DNA of 64,000 nt from Chryseobacterium tagetis (GCF_016735585.2 NZ_JAERSE020000006.1:186001-250000), one strand, 5' to 3'; shown: positions 23,653 to 33,306, counted from the stretch's first letter. Notes: a model not told the origin generated them from the letters alone. Translations and numbers: made by a program.

Positions 23653-24333
23653 ATGAATATTCTTTTATTGGAAGACGATCTTATTCTTTCGGCAGAACTT
23701 TGCAAATTCTTGGAATCAAATAATTTTACGTGTGATAAAATCTATGATGGTGAAACCTTTATCCGCCAGATAAAGAATAATACCTATGATTTGTATTTGC
23801 TGGATATTAATGTTCCAAAGATCAATGGGCTGGATGTATGTCAGACGATTCGTTCTTTTGATAAAAATACTCCGATTATCATCATTTCAGCTTATGGAGA
23901 TCTGTCAGATAAGAAAGATGCATTCACGAGGTTGGCGGATGATTATCTGGTGAAACCTTTTCAATTTGAAGAACTCTTGTTGCGTGTCAATTCATTACTG
24001 AGAAGAAAAACCCCTTCTGAAACTACAGATCAGGATATTATCAGAATTGATGATCTGATCGTAAATAAAACCGAACAAAAGGTATATCGTGCTGGTAATG
24101 AAATAAGTCTTACCCTGAAAGAATTCCAATTGCTGGTTTATCTTGCCGAAGCGCAGGGAAGAACAGTTTCCAAACAACAGATTACAGAACATGTTTGGGA
24201 ACACAATTTTAATACGAATACCAATACAGTAGAAGTATATATCAACTTTTTAAGAAAAAAAATTGATAAAGATTTCAAAGTTAAACTTATTCACACACGT
24301 TCCGGTTTCGGATATTACCTAAGTCCATTATAA
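23653..24333 (+). CDS. OmpR-family response regulator
   Basis: A 226-residue two-component regulator. The receiver domain (1-118) has the acidic pocket Glu7-Asp8-Asp9, phosphoacceptor Asp51 in LLDINVP, Ser79 and Lys101 (LVKPF). The C-terminal winged helix (about 128-225) shows EFQLLVYLAEAQGRTVSKQQ and VEVYINFLRKKID, typical of OmpR/PhoB. ATG 23653 is used rather than the TTG one codon earlier. The kinase gene follows one base later and the efflux operon lies next to both, so it most likely controls metal efflux, as CusR/CopR do. Confidence 0.93.
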   Translation: MNILLLEDDLILSAELCKFLESNNFTCDKIYDGETFIRQIKNNTYDLYLLDINVPKINGLDVCQTIRSFDKNTPIIIISAYGDLSDKKDAFTRLADDYLVKPFQFEELLLRVNSLLRRKTPSETTDQDIIRIDDLIVNKTEQKVYRAGNEISLTLKEFQLLVYLAEAQGRTVSKQQITEHVWEHNFNTNTNTVEVYINFLRKKIDKDFKVKLIHTRSGFGYYLSPL

Positions 24334-24334
24334 A

Positions 24335-25699
24335 ATGTCTTTAAAACGGAAGATAGCGCTCAATCTCAGTATTGCCTTTTCATTGCTTTTCGGTATTGTA
24401 ATGGCGGTCATTTATATGTCTTTTAATGATTTCCGAAGAGAAGAATTCAAAGAAAGATTCAGGCAGAGATTGGAGTTTACTTCTCATTTTATTGCCAAGT
24501 CAAAAGATTTTGAAGAGGAAGCCCCCATATTTTTTAATGAAAACTCGGATAACATTCTTTTAAATGAAACCATTTTGATTTTTAATGGGGAAAAAGAACT
24601 TATTTATAGTACTATCAAAGATAGAAATGTAACCTGGGATAGTGCTTTATTAAAAGAACTTGACGAAAAGAAAATTATCTATTCCGAGAAAACGGTTCCT
24701 GAAATTTATGCGGCTCTTAAAACCATTAATGGTGAAAACTATTATATACTTACCAGTGCTCTTGACACGAACGGGAATTCAAAATTAGCTTATCTGAAAT
24801 ATCTTTTGATAACAGCGTATGTCATGAGTACATTGCTTATTGGTTTCTTTAGTTATTACTTTATGGGACAATTCCTCAAGCCTTTGGAAGATCTGAATAA
24901 AGAAATTTCAGAAGTGACTGCTCATAAACTGACAACACAGATTCCTACTCGTAATTCTAATGATGAGATAGACGTTCTTGCAAAATCTTTTAACACGATG
25001 ATTGGTAGGCTAGATGATGTTTTCCAGTCACAGAAAGATTTTACGGCAAGTGCTTCTCATGAGATCCGGACTCCGATTACAAGAATGGCTTTTCAGCTGG
25101 AGAATTTAATTAAATTTGAACAGCATTCTCCGGAAACCCTGTCTTCTTTAAAACAAATTCAGCGTGATGTTTACCAGCTGTCGGATTTGACGAACTCACT
25201 TTTACTATTAACAAAATTCGATAGAGAAAATATTCAGAGTATTTACGAAGAAGTAAGAATCGATGAGGTGATTTTTGAATCTTTCGAAGCTGTTGAAAAA
25301 AGTTACCCAAAACTGAAAATAGATTTCCTTATTTCCGAAGGTACTTCTGAAGATGCTCTTTTGACGATAAAAGGAATACAATCTTTATTGGAGATTGTTT
25401 TTATTAATCTGTTTAAAAACGCAGCTGTCTATTCCGATGATGTGGAAGTTGATGTTTTGATTACAGAAACAGCCGAAAATCTTGTTGTGGATGTAATTTC
25501 TCACGGAAATACGATTTCTGAAGAAGAGCAGTCAAAACTATTTGAGGCTTTTAAACGAGGGAAAAATTCTCAAAATATTTCCGGATCTGGGCTTGGTTTA
25601 AGAATTGTCAAAAGAATTCTTGAATATCATGGCGCTAAAATCATCTATACTTCTCCTGAAGATTTGGTGAATAAATTCAGTGTTATTTTTCATAAATAA
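24335..25699 (+). CDS. Sensor histidine kinase
   Basis: A 454-residue inner membrane kinase partnered with the regulator just upstream. Membrane helices at about 9-29 and 157-178 enclose a periplasmic sensor of about 125 residues without a clear metal-binding cluster. A HAMP domain (about 178-230) leads to the HisKA box SASHEIRTPITRM with His242, then the ATPase domain with N-box NLFKNAAVYS and GSGLGLRIVKRI. All kinase motifs are present. It is coupled to the regulator gene and precedes the efflux operon, suggesting that it senses periplasmic metal. Confidence 0.92.
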   Translation: MSLKRKIALNLSIAFSLLFGIVMAVIYMSFNDFRREEFKERFRQRLEFTSHFIAKSKDFEEEAPIFFNENSDNILLNETILIFNGEKELIYSTIKDRNVTWDSALLKELDEKKIIYSEKTVPEIYAALKTINGENYYILTSALDTNGNSKLAYLKYLLITAYVMSTLLIGFFSYYFMGQFLKPLEDLNKEISEVTAHKLTTQIPTRNSNDEIDVLAKSFNTMIGRLDDVFQSQKDFTASASHEIRTPITRMAFQLENLIKFEQHSPETLSSLKQIQRDVYQLSDLTNSLLLLTKFDRENIQSIYEEVRIDEVIFESFEAVEKSYPKLKIDFLISEGTSEDALLTIKGIQSLLEIVFINLFKNAAVYSDDVEVDVLITETAENLVVDVISHGNTISEEEQSKLFEAFKRGKNSQNISGSGLGLRIVKRILEYHGAKIIYTSPEDLVNKFSVIFHK

Positions 25700-25861
25700 T
25701 TCTTTACAATCATTTTCATTTTATAAATCTCAAAATCATTTTTGTGTTAAACGAATGATTAAATTTTACTTAAAATTCAACGATAAGGGATTAAATATTA
25801 CCAGGAATTTTAAAAAATATTTATTCAAAAAATGAGTGTTAATCAGGGATTTTAATTTTTT

Positions 25862-25889
25862 TTTAAGGATTCTTTAAGAGCTTTTTAAT
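25862..25889 (+). promoter_or_regulatory. Three 11-bp-phased TTTAA motifs before the efflux operon
   Basis: TTTAAG at 25862 and 25873 and TTTAAT at 25884 are spaced exactly 11 bases apart, one helical turn, the usual pattern of OmpR-family binding sites. A weak -7 box (CAATTTTG, 25900-25907) follows, so the repeats cover about -50 to -25. Confidence 0.5.
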
Positions 25890-25927
25890 AGCATAAAGGC
25901 AATTTTGTAACTTAAAAAGAAAAAATA

Positions 25928-27169
25928 ATGAACAAATTTGCAGGACTGTTCATCGTCATTTCCTCATTCATGACGGCACAACAGAAAATGTCTCTTCAGG
26001 ATTGTGAAAAAGCTTTCCAGGAGAACAATTTACAACTGCTTGCGGAACAGTACAACATTAACATGGCTGATGCAGACGTTTTGCAGGCCAAAATCTGGGA
26101 GCTTCCGCAGCTGAGCGGACAAATCAATGCGTATAATCCTGAAGACAGAAGAATCTTTGACGCAGGACACGCAAAAGGAGCGCAAGTAACGCAGTTAATT
26201 TACATGGGAGGCAAAAAGAAAAACGAAATTGCCTTCGCGAAATCTAATAAAGAACTGGCTCAGCTTCAGTTTTCTCAACTTCTGGTAGATTTGAGATCAC
26301 AGCTTCGTTCTGCGTATTTCGATCTTTACTACGAAAAATTAAAACTTGAAAATACCAATAAGCAGCTTGGGTATATGAATGACCTTTTGGCAGCTTATAA
26401 AGTACAGTCAGCAAAAGGAAATGTCTCTTTGAAAGATGAAGTGAGACTGCAGAGTATCGTGATTCAGCTAAATAATGATAAAATAGGAATCAATAAAAAT
26501 ATTCTTGAATTTGAACAGACTTTAAAAGTTTTAACAGGAATTACAGATGATATTGATCCTGAACTTTCAGAATTAGAGGCAAAAGATATCCTTGCAGCTC
26601 AGCCTTTCGGGGATGACATAGAACTCAAGAAAAAAGCATTGGAAAACAATGCAGATTATCAATATAATTTAAAATTAATAGACAACAGTAAGTTGTACGC
26701 TCAATGGCAGAAATCACTGAATGTTCCGGATCTTAATCTTGGAGCAGGATGGGATCAAAACGGAGGAACTTTTAAAAATGAAGTGAATCTGATGGTCGGA
26801 ATTCCGTTGCCGTTGTGGAAATCCAATAAAGGAAATGTAGATAAAGCGAATTTCGCCATTCAGCAAAATCAGAAAAATGCAGATTTCCAAAAACTGAATC
26901 TGGAAACGAAAGTGCAGTCCGCCTATAAAACATGGAAATCGCAATATGACCAGTTGGCAGAAATCAAATCTACAGATCTTAATAATATGGAATTGGTCTA
27001 CAACGGAATGCTGAACAATTTCAGAAAAGGCAATGTAAGTCTTATTGAATTTACAGATTTCATGGACAGCTACAGAGAAACAGCTCTTCAGATCTATGAT
27101 ATGAAAAACGAAATTATGCAGTCCGCAGAACAATTGAATCAACTAGTACAAACGAAAATCTTCTATTAA
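25928..27169 (+). CDS. TolC-family outer membrane efflux protein
   Basis: Outer membrane channel of a tripartite RND pump, 413 residues. A signal peptide covers about 1-17 (FIVISSFMTAQ). Two internally related helical halves typical of the family are visible, with long amphipathic helices around 95-200 and 285-400 and strand segments such as GGKKKNEIAFAKSNKELAQ and GKGNVSLIEFTDFMDSYRE. It is the first gene of a three-gene operon; the adaptor gene starts 2 bases after its stop. Comparable proteins are CusC and CzcC. Confidence 0.9.
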   Translation: MNKFAGLFIVISSFMTAQQKMSLQDCEKAFQENNLQLLAEQYNINMADADVLQAKIWELPQLSGQINAYNPEDRRIFDAGHAKGAQVTQLIYMGGKKKNEIAFAKSNKELAQLQFSQLLVDLRSQLRSAYFDLYYEKLKLENTNKQLGYMNDLLAAYKVQSAKGNVSLKDEVRLQSIVIQLNNDKIGINKNILEFEQTLKVLTGITDDIDPELSELEAKDILAAQPFGDDIELKKKALENNADYQYNLKLIDNSKLYAQWQKSLNVPDLNLGAGWDQNGGTFKNEVNLMVGIPLPLWKSNKGNVDKANFAIQQNQKNADFQKLNLETKVQSAYKTWKSQYDQLAEIKSTDLNNMELVYNGMLNNFRKGNVSLIEFTDFMDSYRETALQIYDMKNEIMQSAEQLNQLVQTKIFY

Positions 27170-27171
27170 AC

Positions 27172-28257
27172 ATGAAAAATTATATAATCCCGGTAATGGT
27201 GGCTTTGTCAGTTTTATCTTGCTCCAAAAAAGAGGCAGAAACAAAACCACAGGCAAAAAAAGGCTTTGAATTGAGCAATACCATGCTTCAATCGATTTCA
27301 TTGGCTAAAGTTGAAAAAAAATATATAGAAGACGATTATAGTTTTTACGGAAAAATTTCAGCGGACAAAAACAGTTATATCGACGTTTATCCGTTAGTCG
27401 GAGGAAACGTTTTGAGCGTAAATGTTGAACTTGGAGATCATGTGACGAAAGGCCAGGTTTTGGCAACGATCAGAAGTACCGAGCTGGCGGAAGTTCAGAA
27501 AGATGTGAGCGATGCAAAAACTGATTTGGTCGTTGCTCAAAATAACCTTCGTGTAGCAAAAGAAATGTATGAAGGTAAATTGAATACCGAGAGAGATGTA
27601 TTAGAAGCAAAAAGCCAGCTGCAGAAAGCACAGGACCAGTTACAGAGAGCGAGTGCGGTAAGTACGGTTTATAATGTGAAGAAAGGAAATATTTACAGTG
27701 TTGTTGCTCCGATCAGCGGATATATTGTTCAGAAGAATATTAACAAAGATATGCAGTTGAGAAGTGATAGAAGCGATAATATTTTCGATGTAGCTAACAC
27801 AACCAATGTTTGGGCAATTATGAACGTCAACGAATCTGATATTGATAAAATCAGTCTTGGAATGAAAGCACAGGTTTCAACATTATCTTATCCGGATAAA
27901 GTTTTTGACGGAAAAATTGATAAAATCTTTAAAATCATCGATCCGCAAACCAACGCAATGCAGGCAAGAGTCGTGCTGGATAATCAAAACGGATTGCTGA
28001 TTCCTGAAAGTAAAGCAACAATAAAAGTAACAAGCTCAGAAAATGGAACGGCACTCACTGTTCCTTCAAAAGCTGTAATTTTTGATGACAACAGAAGTTT
28101 TGTGGTGATCTACAAATCCAGAACCGATGTAAAAGTGAAAGAAGTGAAAGTCTTGAAGCAGGTTGGAGATATCACCTATATTTCCGAAGGCCTGTCTGAA
28201 GGAGAACAAGTAATCACCAACAATCAATTATTGATTTACCGTTCTTTGAACAGTTAA
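27172..28257 (+). CDS. RND efflux periplasmic adaptor (membrane fusion protein)
   Basis: A 361-residue lipoprotein adaptor linking the RND pump to the outer membrane channel. The lipobox LSVLSC gives Cys17. The lipoyl half-motifs (ISADKNSYIDVYPLVGGNVL and VVAPISGYIVQKNI) flank a helical hairpin (about 95-165, VQKDVSDAKTDLVVAQ), followed by beta-barrel and membrane-proximal domains. No His- or Met-rich N-terminal metal-binding stretch like that of CusB is seen. It is in tight order with the channel gene and before the pump gene. Confidence 0.9.
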   Translation: MKNYIIPVMVALSVLSCSKKEAETKPQAKKGFELSNTMLQSISLAKVEKKYIEDDYSFYGKISADKNSYIDVYPLVGGNVLSVNVELGDHVTKGQVLATIRSTELAEVQKDVSDAKTDLVVAQNNLRVAKEMYEGKLNTERDVLEAKSQLQKAQDQLQRASAVSTVYNVKKGNIYSVVAPISGYIVQKNINKDMQLRSDRSDNIFDVANTTNVWAIMNVNESDIDKISLGMKAQVSTLSYPDKVFDGKIDKIFKIIDPQTNAMQARVVLDNQNGLLIPESKATIKVTSSENGTALTVPSKAVIFDDNRSFVVIYKSRTDVKVKEVKVLKQVGDITYISEGLSEGEQVITNNQLLIYRSLNS

Positions 28258-28287
28258 AATCTTAAGTGTTCAGAAATGAATTCTTTG

Positions 28288-28365
28288 CTGAGTGAAACGC
28301 CTTTGCGAACGAATATGCAGAAAGAGAATCATGAAAAACCTTTGTGAGCTTTGCGTTTAAAACAA
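28288..28365. repeat. Dispersed intergenic repeat between adaptor and pump genes
   Basis: The words CTGAGTGAAACGCCTTTGC and, 50 bases on, CTTTGCGTTTAAAA recur with small changes at 54891-54956. It interrupts the efflux operon without an ORF. Confidence 0.6.
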
Positions 28366-28401
28366 ATTCAACGACTTTTTTAGGTCATCAAAAAATCTAT
28401 C

Positions 28402-31400
28402 ATGAATAAATTCATTAAAAATATAATTGCTTTTTCATTAAAAAACAAAGCATTTACTTTTATTTGGGTAGCGGTTTTGGCTGTTGCAGGATTTATAAGT
28501 TTCAAAAATATGCCTATTGAAGCTTTTCCGGATGTTACCAATACCCAGATTGTTATCATTACCCAATGGAACGGGCGAAGTGCAGAAGAAGTCGAACGTT
28601 TTGTAACCACTCCTATCGAGTTGGCAATGAGCCCCGTTCAAAAGAAAACAAGCGTGAGAAGTACCACGATGTTTGGACTTTCCATTGTTAAAATTCTTTT
28701 CGACGATGGGGTAGACGATACTTTTGCACGAAATCAGGTAAATAACCAATTACGCACAGTCAGCCTCCCGGATGAGGTAGATCCCGAAGTTCAGCCGCCT
28801 TATGGGCCAACCGGAGAAATTTTCCGATATACTTTAGAAAGTAAAAAGAAAGATTCCCGTGAACTATTGACTCTTCAGAATTGGGTGATCGATCGTGCTT
28901 TAAGAGGTGTTCCGGGAGTTGCAGATATCAATGTTTTCGGAGGTCAGGATAAAGTCTTTGAATTAAGTATTGATCCGAGAGCTTTAGATAAATATAATTT
29001 GACACCGCTTCAGGTGTATGATGCTGTTACGAAAAGTAATTTAAATGTCGGAGGTGATGTGATCGAGAAAAACGGACAGGCTTATGTTGTTCGTGGAATC
29101 GGTTTGGTGAAATCCGTTGCTGATATCGGAAATATTACGATTCAAAATGATAGCGGAAATCCAGTCTTGGTTAAAAATGTTGCGGAAGTTCACGAAAGTT
29201 CCATGCCTAGAGTAGGACAGGCGGGATTGAACAATCATGAAGATACGGTGGAAGGAATCGTTGTTATGAGAAAAGGGGAGAACCCGCGTGATGTATTAGT
29301 TGGAGTAAAAGCTAAAATTAAAGAGCTTAACGAAAAAATCCTTCCGAAAGATGTAAAAATGGTTACTTTCTATGATCGTGACAATTTGATGGATTTCACT
29401 ACACACACTGTAATGCACAACCTTATTGAAGGAATTGTTTTGGTGACTGTGATCGTTTTGATCTTTATGGCAGACTGGAGAACAACTTTGATTGTTTCCA
29501 TCATTATCCCGTTATCCTTATTATTTGCATTTCTATGTTTAAAACTTGCGGGAATGAGCGCCAACTTACTCTCTCTTGGTGCGGTAGATTTTGGGATCAT
29601 TATAGACGGAGCCGTCGTCATGGTCGAAGGACTCTTTGTAATGCTCGATCATAAAGCCCATAAATATGGAGAAGAGAAGTTCAATAAAATGGCTAAAGGA
29701 GGCTGGATCAAACAAACTGGAACCGGATTAGGAAAAGCGATATTCTTTTCAAAATTAATTATCATTACTTCCTTAATTCCGATCTTCTCATTCCAGAAAG
29801 TGGAAGGCAAAATGTTCTCGCCATTAGCATTTACTTTAGGTTTTGCTTTGATGGGAGCTCTGATTTTCACTTTGACCTTAGTTCCTGTTCTTTCACATAT
29901 CCTTTTAAATAAAAATGTAAAAGAAAAAAACAATCCGTTTGTGAATTTCTGGGACAGAATTGTCTTGAAAGGGTTTAACTATACTTTTAAACATAAAAGA
30001 ATGAGTTTGATCGTTGCCATCTCATTTTTGGCAGTGACTTTATTCTCAGGAAAATTTTTAGGAACGGAATTTTTACCACAGTTAAATGAAGGTTCGTTGT
30101 GGATCACTGCAGAAATGCCGATGAGCTCGTCTCTAAAAGAATCTTTAAAAACGGCGGATCTTCTCAAAAAAGATATTATGAGTTTCCCTGAGGTGACCGA
30201 TGTTCTGGCGCAAACAGGACGAAGTAATGACGGAACCGACCCGAATGGTTTTGGATTCGTACAGTTTGCCGTAAACCTTAAGCCTAAAGAAGACTGGAAG
30301 CGAAAAATCACCTATGAGGAATTAATTGAAGAAATCGATAAAAAATTAAGAACCTATCAAGGGATTACCTTTAATTATTCCCAGCCGATTTCTGATAATG
30401 TTGCCGAAGCAGTGGCAGGTTTCAAAGCTGAAAACGGAATTAAAATTTATGGGGATAATCTTGAAACACTGGATCGATTAGCCGAAGAAGTTTTAAAGCA
30501 AATCAAAGATGTAGATGGAGTAAAAGATCCTGGTATTATTAAAAATATTGGTCAGCCTGAAGTAAGTGTGGTCTTAGACAGAGATAAAATGGCTGCGTAC
30601 GGAGTGATGCCGGATGATGCACAATCTGTACTGGAAATGGCTTTTGGAGGGAAAACGGCTTCCGAAATGTTTGATGGAGAAAGAAAGTTCCCAATCCGTC
30701 TCCGTTACTCACAGGAGTACAGAAAAGATGAGAATGATATCGCTGCATTGATGGTTCCTACACAGGATGGTGCTAAAATTCCTTTAAAAGAGATCAGTAC
30801 AATTGTGAAAGATAACGGAGCGGCATTTATTTATCGTGATGATATTAAAAGATATATTGGAGTGAAATTCTCGATTCGTGACCGAGATTTGGGGAGTACG
30901 ATTGCCGATGCTCAGAAAAAAGTGGCGAAAATTGAACTTCCCGATGGCTACTCAGTAGGATGGACCGGTCAGTTTGAAAACCAGCAAAGAGCTTCGAAAA
31001 GATTGACGCAGGTGGTTCCGATCAGTATTTTAGGAATTTTCTTCCTATTATTTATCCTTTTCGGAAACATGAAAGATTCTCTTTTGGTATTGGCGAATGT
31101 ACCGTTTGCTTTGATTGGAGGAATTATCGCACTTCATGTCACAGGAATCAACTTTGGGATTTCCGCTGGAGTAGGGATGATTGCCCTTCTAGGGATCTGT
31201 ATTCAGAACGGGGTGATTCTTATAACGGAATTCCATCAGAATGTCAAAAACGGACTGAGTCTGGATGAGTCTATATTGAGTGGAGTGAAATCCAGAACGC
31301 GCCCCGTGATCATGACCGCGTTGATGGCTTCTATCGGATTGATGCCCGCTGCATTATCTACGGGAATTGGGTCTGAATCTCAAAAACCATTGGCGATTGT

Positions 31401-31500
31401 AATTATCGGTGGATTAATCACAGCAACAGTTTTAACATTGTTAATTTTTCCCATTATCTTTTGGATCTTCAACAGAACCAAAAAATCGCAGCAAATTTAA
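28402..31500 (+). CDS. Heavy-metal efflux RND transporter (CzcA/CusA family)
   Basis: Proton-driven inner membrane pump of 1032 residues with the RND layout: helix 1 near 13-31, a first large periplasmic domain (about 35-335), helices 2-6, a second domain and helices 7-12. Helix 4 carries DFGIIIDGAVVMVEG with Asp396, Asp402 and Glu409, the HME-RND signature associated with divalent metals such as Zn, Co, Cd or Ni rather than Cu/Ag. It is co-oriented with channel and adaptor, 144 bases after the adaptor, separated by a dispersed repeat. Substrate is inferred from one motif and is not certain. Confidence 0.92.
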   Translation: MNKFIKNIIAFSLKNKAFTFIWVAVLAVAGFISFKNMPIEAFPDVTNTQIVIITQWNGRSAEEVERFVTTPIELAMSPVQKKTSVRSTTMFGLSIVKILFDDGVDDTFARNQVNNQLRTVSLPDEVDPEVQPPYGPTGEIFRYTLESKKKDSRELLTLQNWVIDRALRGVPGVADINVFGGQDKVFELSIDPRALDKYNLTPLQVYDAVTKSNLNVGGDVIEKNGQAYVVRGIGLVKSVADIGNITIQNDSGNPVLVKNVAEVHESSMPRVGQAGLNNHEDTVEGIVVMRKGENPRDVLVGVKAKIKELNEKILPKDVKMVTFYDRDNLMDFTTHTVMHNLIEGIVLVTVIVLIFMADWRTTLIVSIIIPLSLLFAFLCLKLAGMSANLLSLGAVDFGIIIDGAVVMVEGLFVMLDHKAHKYGEEKFNKMAKGGWIKQTGTGLGKAIFFSKLIIITSLIPIFSFQKVEGKMFSPLAFTLGFALMGALIFTLTLVPVLSHILLNKNVKEKNNPFVNFWDRIVLKGFNYTFKHKRMSLIVAISFLAVTLFSGKFLGTEFLPQLNEGSLWITAEMPMSSSLKESLKTADLLKKDIMSFPEVTDVLAQTGRSNDGTDPNGFGFVQFAVNLKPKEDWKRKITYEELIEEIDKKLRTYQGITFNYSQPISDNVAEAVAGFKAENGIKIYGDNLETLDRLAEEVLKQIKDVDGVKDPGIIKNIGQPEVSVVLDRDKMAAYGVMPDDAQSVLEMAFGGKTASEMFDGERKFPIRLRYSQEYRKDENDIAALMVPTQDGAKIPLKEISTIVKDNGAAFIYRDDIKRYIGVKFSIRDRDLGSTIADAQKKVAKIELPDGYSVGWTGQFENQQRASKRLTQVVPISILGIFFLLFILFGNMKDSLLVLANVPFALIGGIIALHVTGINFGISAGVGMIALLGICIQNGVILITEFHQNVKNGLSLDESILSGVKSRTRPVIMTALMASIGLMPAALSTGIGSESQKPLAIVIIGGLITATVLTLLIFPIIFWIFNRTKKSQQI

Positions 31501-31530
31501 CTATTCTTTCATTTACATTATATTAACCCG

Positions 31531-31561
31531 GCCTGGAACGAATTGTGTTTCAGGCTTTTTT
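31531..31561 (+). terminator. Terminator of the efflux operon
   Basis: GCCTGGAAC (31531-31539) and GTTTCAGGC (31547-31555) pair with one G-T, followed by TTTTTTAT. Confidence 0.8.
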
Positions 31562-31603
31562 ATAAAAGGTTTTACAAAGTTTTTTTCAATTGAGAAAAAT
31601 GTG

Positions 31604-31714
31604 TAAATTTGCAGTCTCAATACTTTGAAATATGCGGTTTGTACTTCATTGGATTTGAATATTGAAACTTTTTTTAATAAAAAGGTTTTGGTATTTAAAA
31701 ATTCATTATATTTG
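31604..31714 (+). promoter_or_regulatory. Two tuf promoters
   Basis: TAAATTTG at 31604-31611 (with TTGA near 31590 as a short-spaced partner) and TATATTTG at 31707-31714 both match TAnnTTTG. The second, 45 bases before the start codon, is the stronger candidate. Confidence 0.55.
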
Positions 31715-31758
31715 CACACCGAAAATTTGAAAAACAATAAATAAATAATTTTACAATC

Positions 31759-32964
31759 ATGGCAAAGGAAACGTTTAATCGTAACAAACCACACTTGAAC
31801 ATTGGTACTATTGGTCACGTTGACCATGGTAAAACTACTCTTACAGCTGCTATTTCTGCTGTATTAGCTAGCAAAGGTCTTGCTGAGAAAAAAGACTTCT
31901 CTGCAATTGACTCTGCTCCAGAAGAAAAAGAAAGAGGTATTACTATCAATACTGCTCACATTGAATACGAAACTGTAAAAAGACATTATGCTCACGTTGA
32001 CTGTCCAGGTCACGCGGATTACGTAAAGAACATGGTAACTGGTGCTGCTCAGATGGATGGAGCTATCGTAGTATGTGCTGCAACTGACGGACCAATGCCT
32101 CAGACTAGAGAACATATCCTACTTTGCCGTCAGGTAAACGTACCGAAAATCGTTGTTTTCATGAACAAAGTTGACATGGTGGATGATCCAGAATTGTTAG
32201 AGCTTGTTGAAATGGAACTTAGAGATTTATTAGCTACTTATGATTTTGACGGAGATAACTCTCCAGTAATTCAAGGTTCTGCTCTTGGTGCACTTACAGC
32301 TGCTACTAACGGTGATTCTGAAGATAAGTGGTTCAAAACTGTTGAAGCTTTAATGGATGCAGTTGATGAGTGGATTGACGAGCCAGTAAGAGATACTGAG
32401 AAGCCATTCTTGATGCCAATCGAAGACGTATTCTCTATTACAGGTAGAGGTACTGTAGCAACTGGTAGAATTGAAGCTGGTATTATCAACACTGGTGACC
32501 CAGTTGATATCGTAGGTATGGGTGATGAAAAATTAACTTCTACAATTACAGGAGTTGAGATGTTCAGAAAAATCCTAGACAGAGGTGAAGCTGGTGATAA
32601 CGTAGGTCTATTATTGAGAGGTATTGAAAAAACTGACATCAAGAGAGGTATGGTTATCGCTAAGAAAGATTCTGTTAAGCCACACAAAAAATTCAAGGCT
32701 TCAGTTTATATCCTTTCTAAAGAAGAAGGTGGACGTCACACTCCATTCCACAACAAATACCGTCCTCAGTTCTACGTAAGAACTACTGACGTTACAGGTG
32801 AGATCTTCTTACCAGAAGGTGTAGAAATGGTAATGCCTGGTGATAACTTAGAGATCACTGTAGAATTGTTACAACCAATCGCTCTTAACGAGGGTCTTAG
32901 ATTCGCGATCAGAGAAGGAGGTAGAACAGTTGGTTCAGGTCAGGTTACTGAAATCTTAGACTAA
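31759..32964 (+). CDS. tuf: Elongation factor Tu
   Basis: GTPase that brings aminoacyl-tRNA to the ribosome. All G motifs are present: GHVDHGKT near 19, the switch I region EKERGITINTAH, DCPGH near 83, NKVD near 138 and the SAL-type motif GSALGA near 176. Domains 2 and 3 follow (GRGTVATGRIEAG, GGRHTPFHNKYRPQFY). Length of 401 is normal. The codon choice is strongly biased, as in other highly expressed genes here. It stands at the head of the translation/transcription block and is ended by its own terminator before tRNA-Trp. Confidence 0.98.
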   Translation: MAKETFNRNKPHLNIGTIGHVDHGKTTLTAAISAVLASKGLAEKKDFSAIDSAPEEKERGITINTAHIEYETVKRHYAHVDCPGHADYVKNMVTGAAQMDGAIVVCAATDGPMPQTREHILLCRQVNVPKIVVFMNKVDMVDDPELLELVEMELRDLLATYDFDGDNSPVIQGSALGALTAATNGDSEDKWFKTVEALMDAVDEWIDEPVRDTEKPFLMPIEDVFSITGRGTVATGRIEAGIINTGDPVDIVGMGDEKLTSTITGVEMFRKILDRGEAGDNVGLLLRGIEKTDIKRGMVIAKKDSVKPHKKFKASVYILSKEEGGRHTPFHNKYRPQFYVRTTDVTGEIFLPEGVEMVMPGDNLEITVELLQPIALNEGLRFAIREGGRTVGSGQVTEILD

Positions 32965-32980
32965 TCATCTTAATATAATT

Positions 32981-33010
32981 AAAGTTCCGTAAGGAAACTT
33001 ACGGAACTTT
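32981..33010 (+). terminator. tuf terminator
   Basis: Perfect 13-bp stem (32981-32993 with 32998-33010) closed by a GAAA tetraloop, ending in AACTTTTAAT. It stands 7 bases before tRNA-Trp. Confidence 0.85.
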
Positions 33011-33016
33011 TAATCT

Positions 33017-33087
33017 ACGGGCATCGTCCAATGGTAGGATACCGGTCTCCAAAACCGTTGATCAGGGTTCGAATCCTTGTGCCCGTG
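33017..33087 (+). tRNA. tRNA-Trp (CCA)
   Basis: Acceptor ACGGGCA/TGCCCGT, anticodon loop CTCCAAA with anticodon CCA, T-loop TTCGAAT. It is directly followed by secE, the usual tuf-trnW-secE-nusG order of Bacteroidetes and other bacteria. Confidence 0.95.
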
Positions 33088-33099
33088 CAAATAACAATT

Positions 33100-33306
33100 A
33101 TGAGTTCATTTATCGATTTTTTAAAAGGTTCTTATAACGAATTCAGACATAAAGTTGAATGGCCAAAATGGGCTGATCTGCAATCATCTACAATTGTAGT
33201 GACTATTGCAACAGTTATTCTGGCGTTATTTACCTTTGGGGTTGACGAATTGTTTTCTAAAGCAATAAGCAACATAATAGGAATGCTAATCAACTTGTTC
33301 AATTAA
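33100..33306 (+). CDS. secE: Preprotein translocase subunit SecE
   Basis: A 68-residue membrane subunit that clamps SecY. The N-terminal amphipathic helix contains YNEFRHKVEWPKWADLQ, the conserved SecE region, followed by one membrane helix (about 30-50, TIVVTIATVILALFTFGV). The ATG at 33100 is chosen; the longer open frame runs back into tRNA-Trp. nusG follows after 21 bases. Confidence 0.93.
   Translation: MSSFIDFLKGSYNEFRHKVEWPKWADLQSSTIVVTIATVILALFTFGVDELFSKAISNIIGMLINLFN

Noticed and set aside
26714..27142. 142-residue minus-strand ORF in the efflux channel gene
   Set aside because: Shadow of the TolC-family gene; Ile/Phe/His-rich antisense translation.
33031..33306. SecE start at 33031
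   Set aside because: The extra N-terminal part is tRNA-Trp sequence; the ATG at 33100 fits the family.
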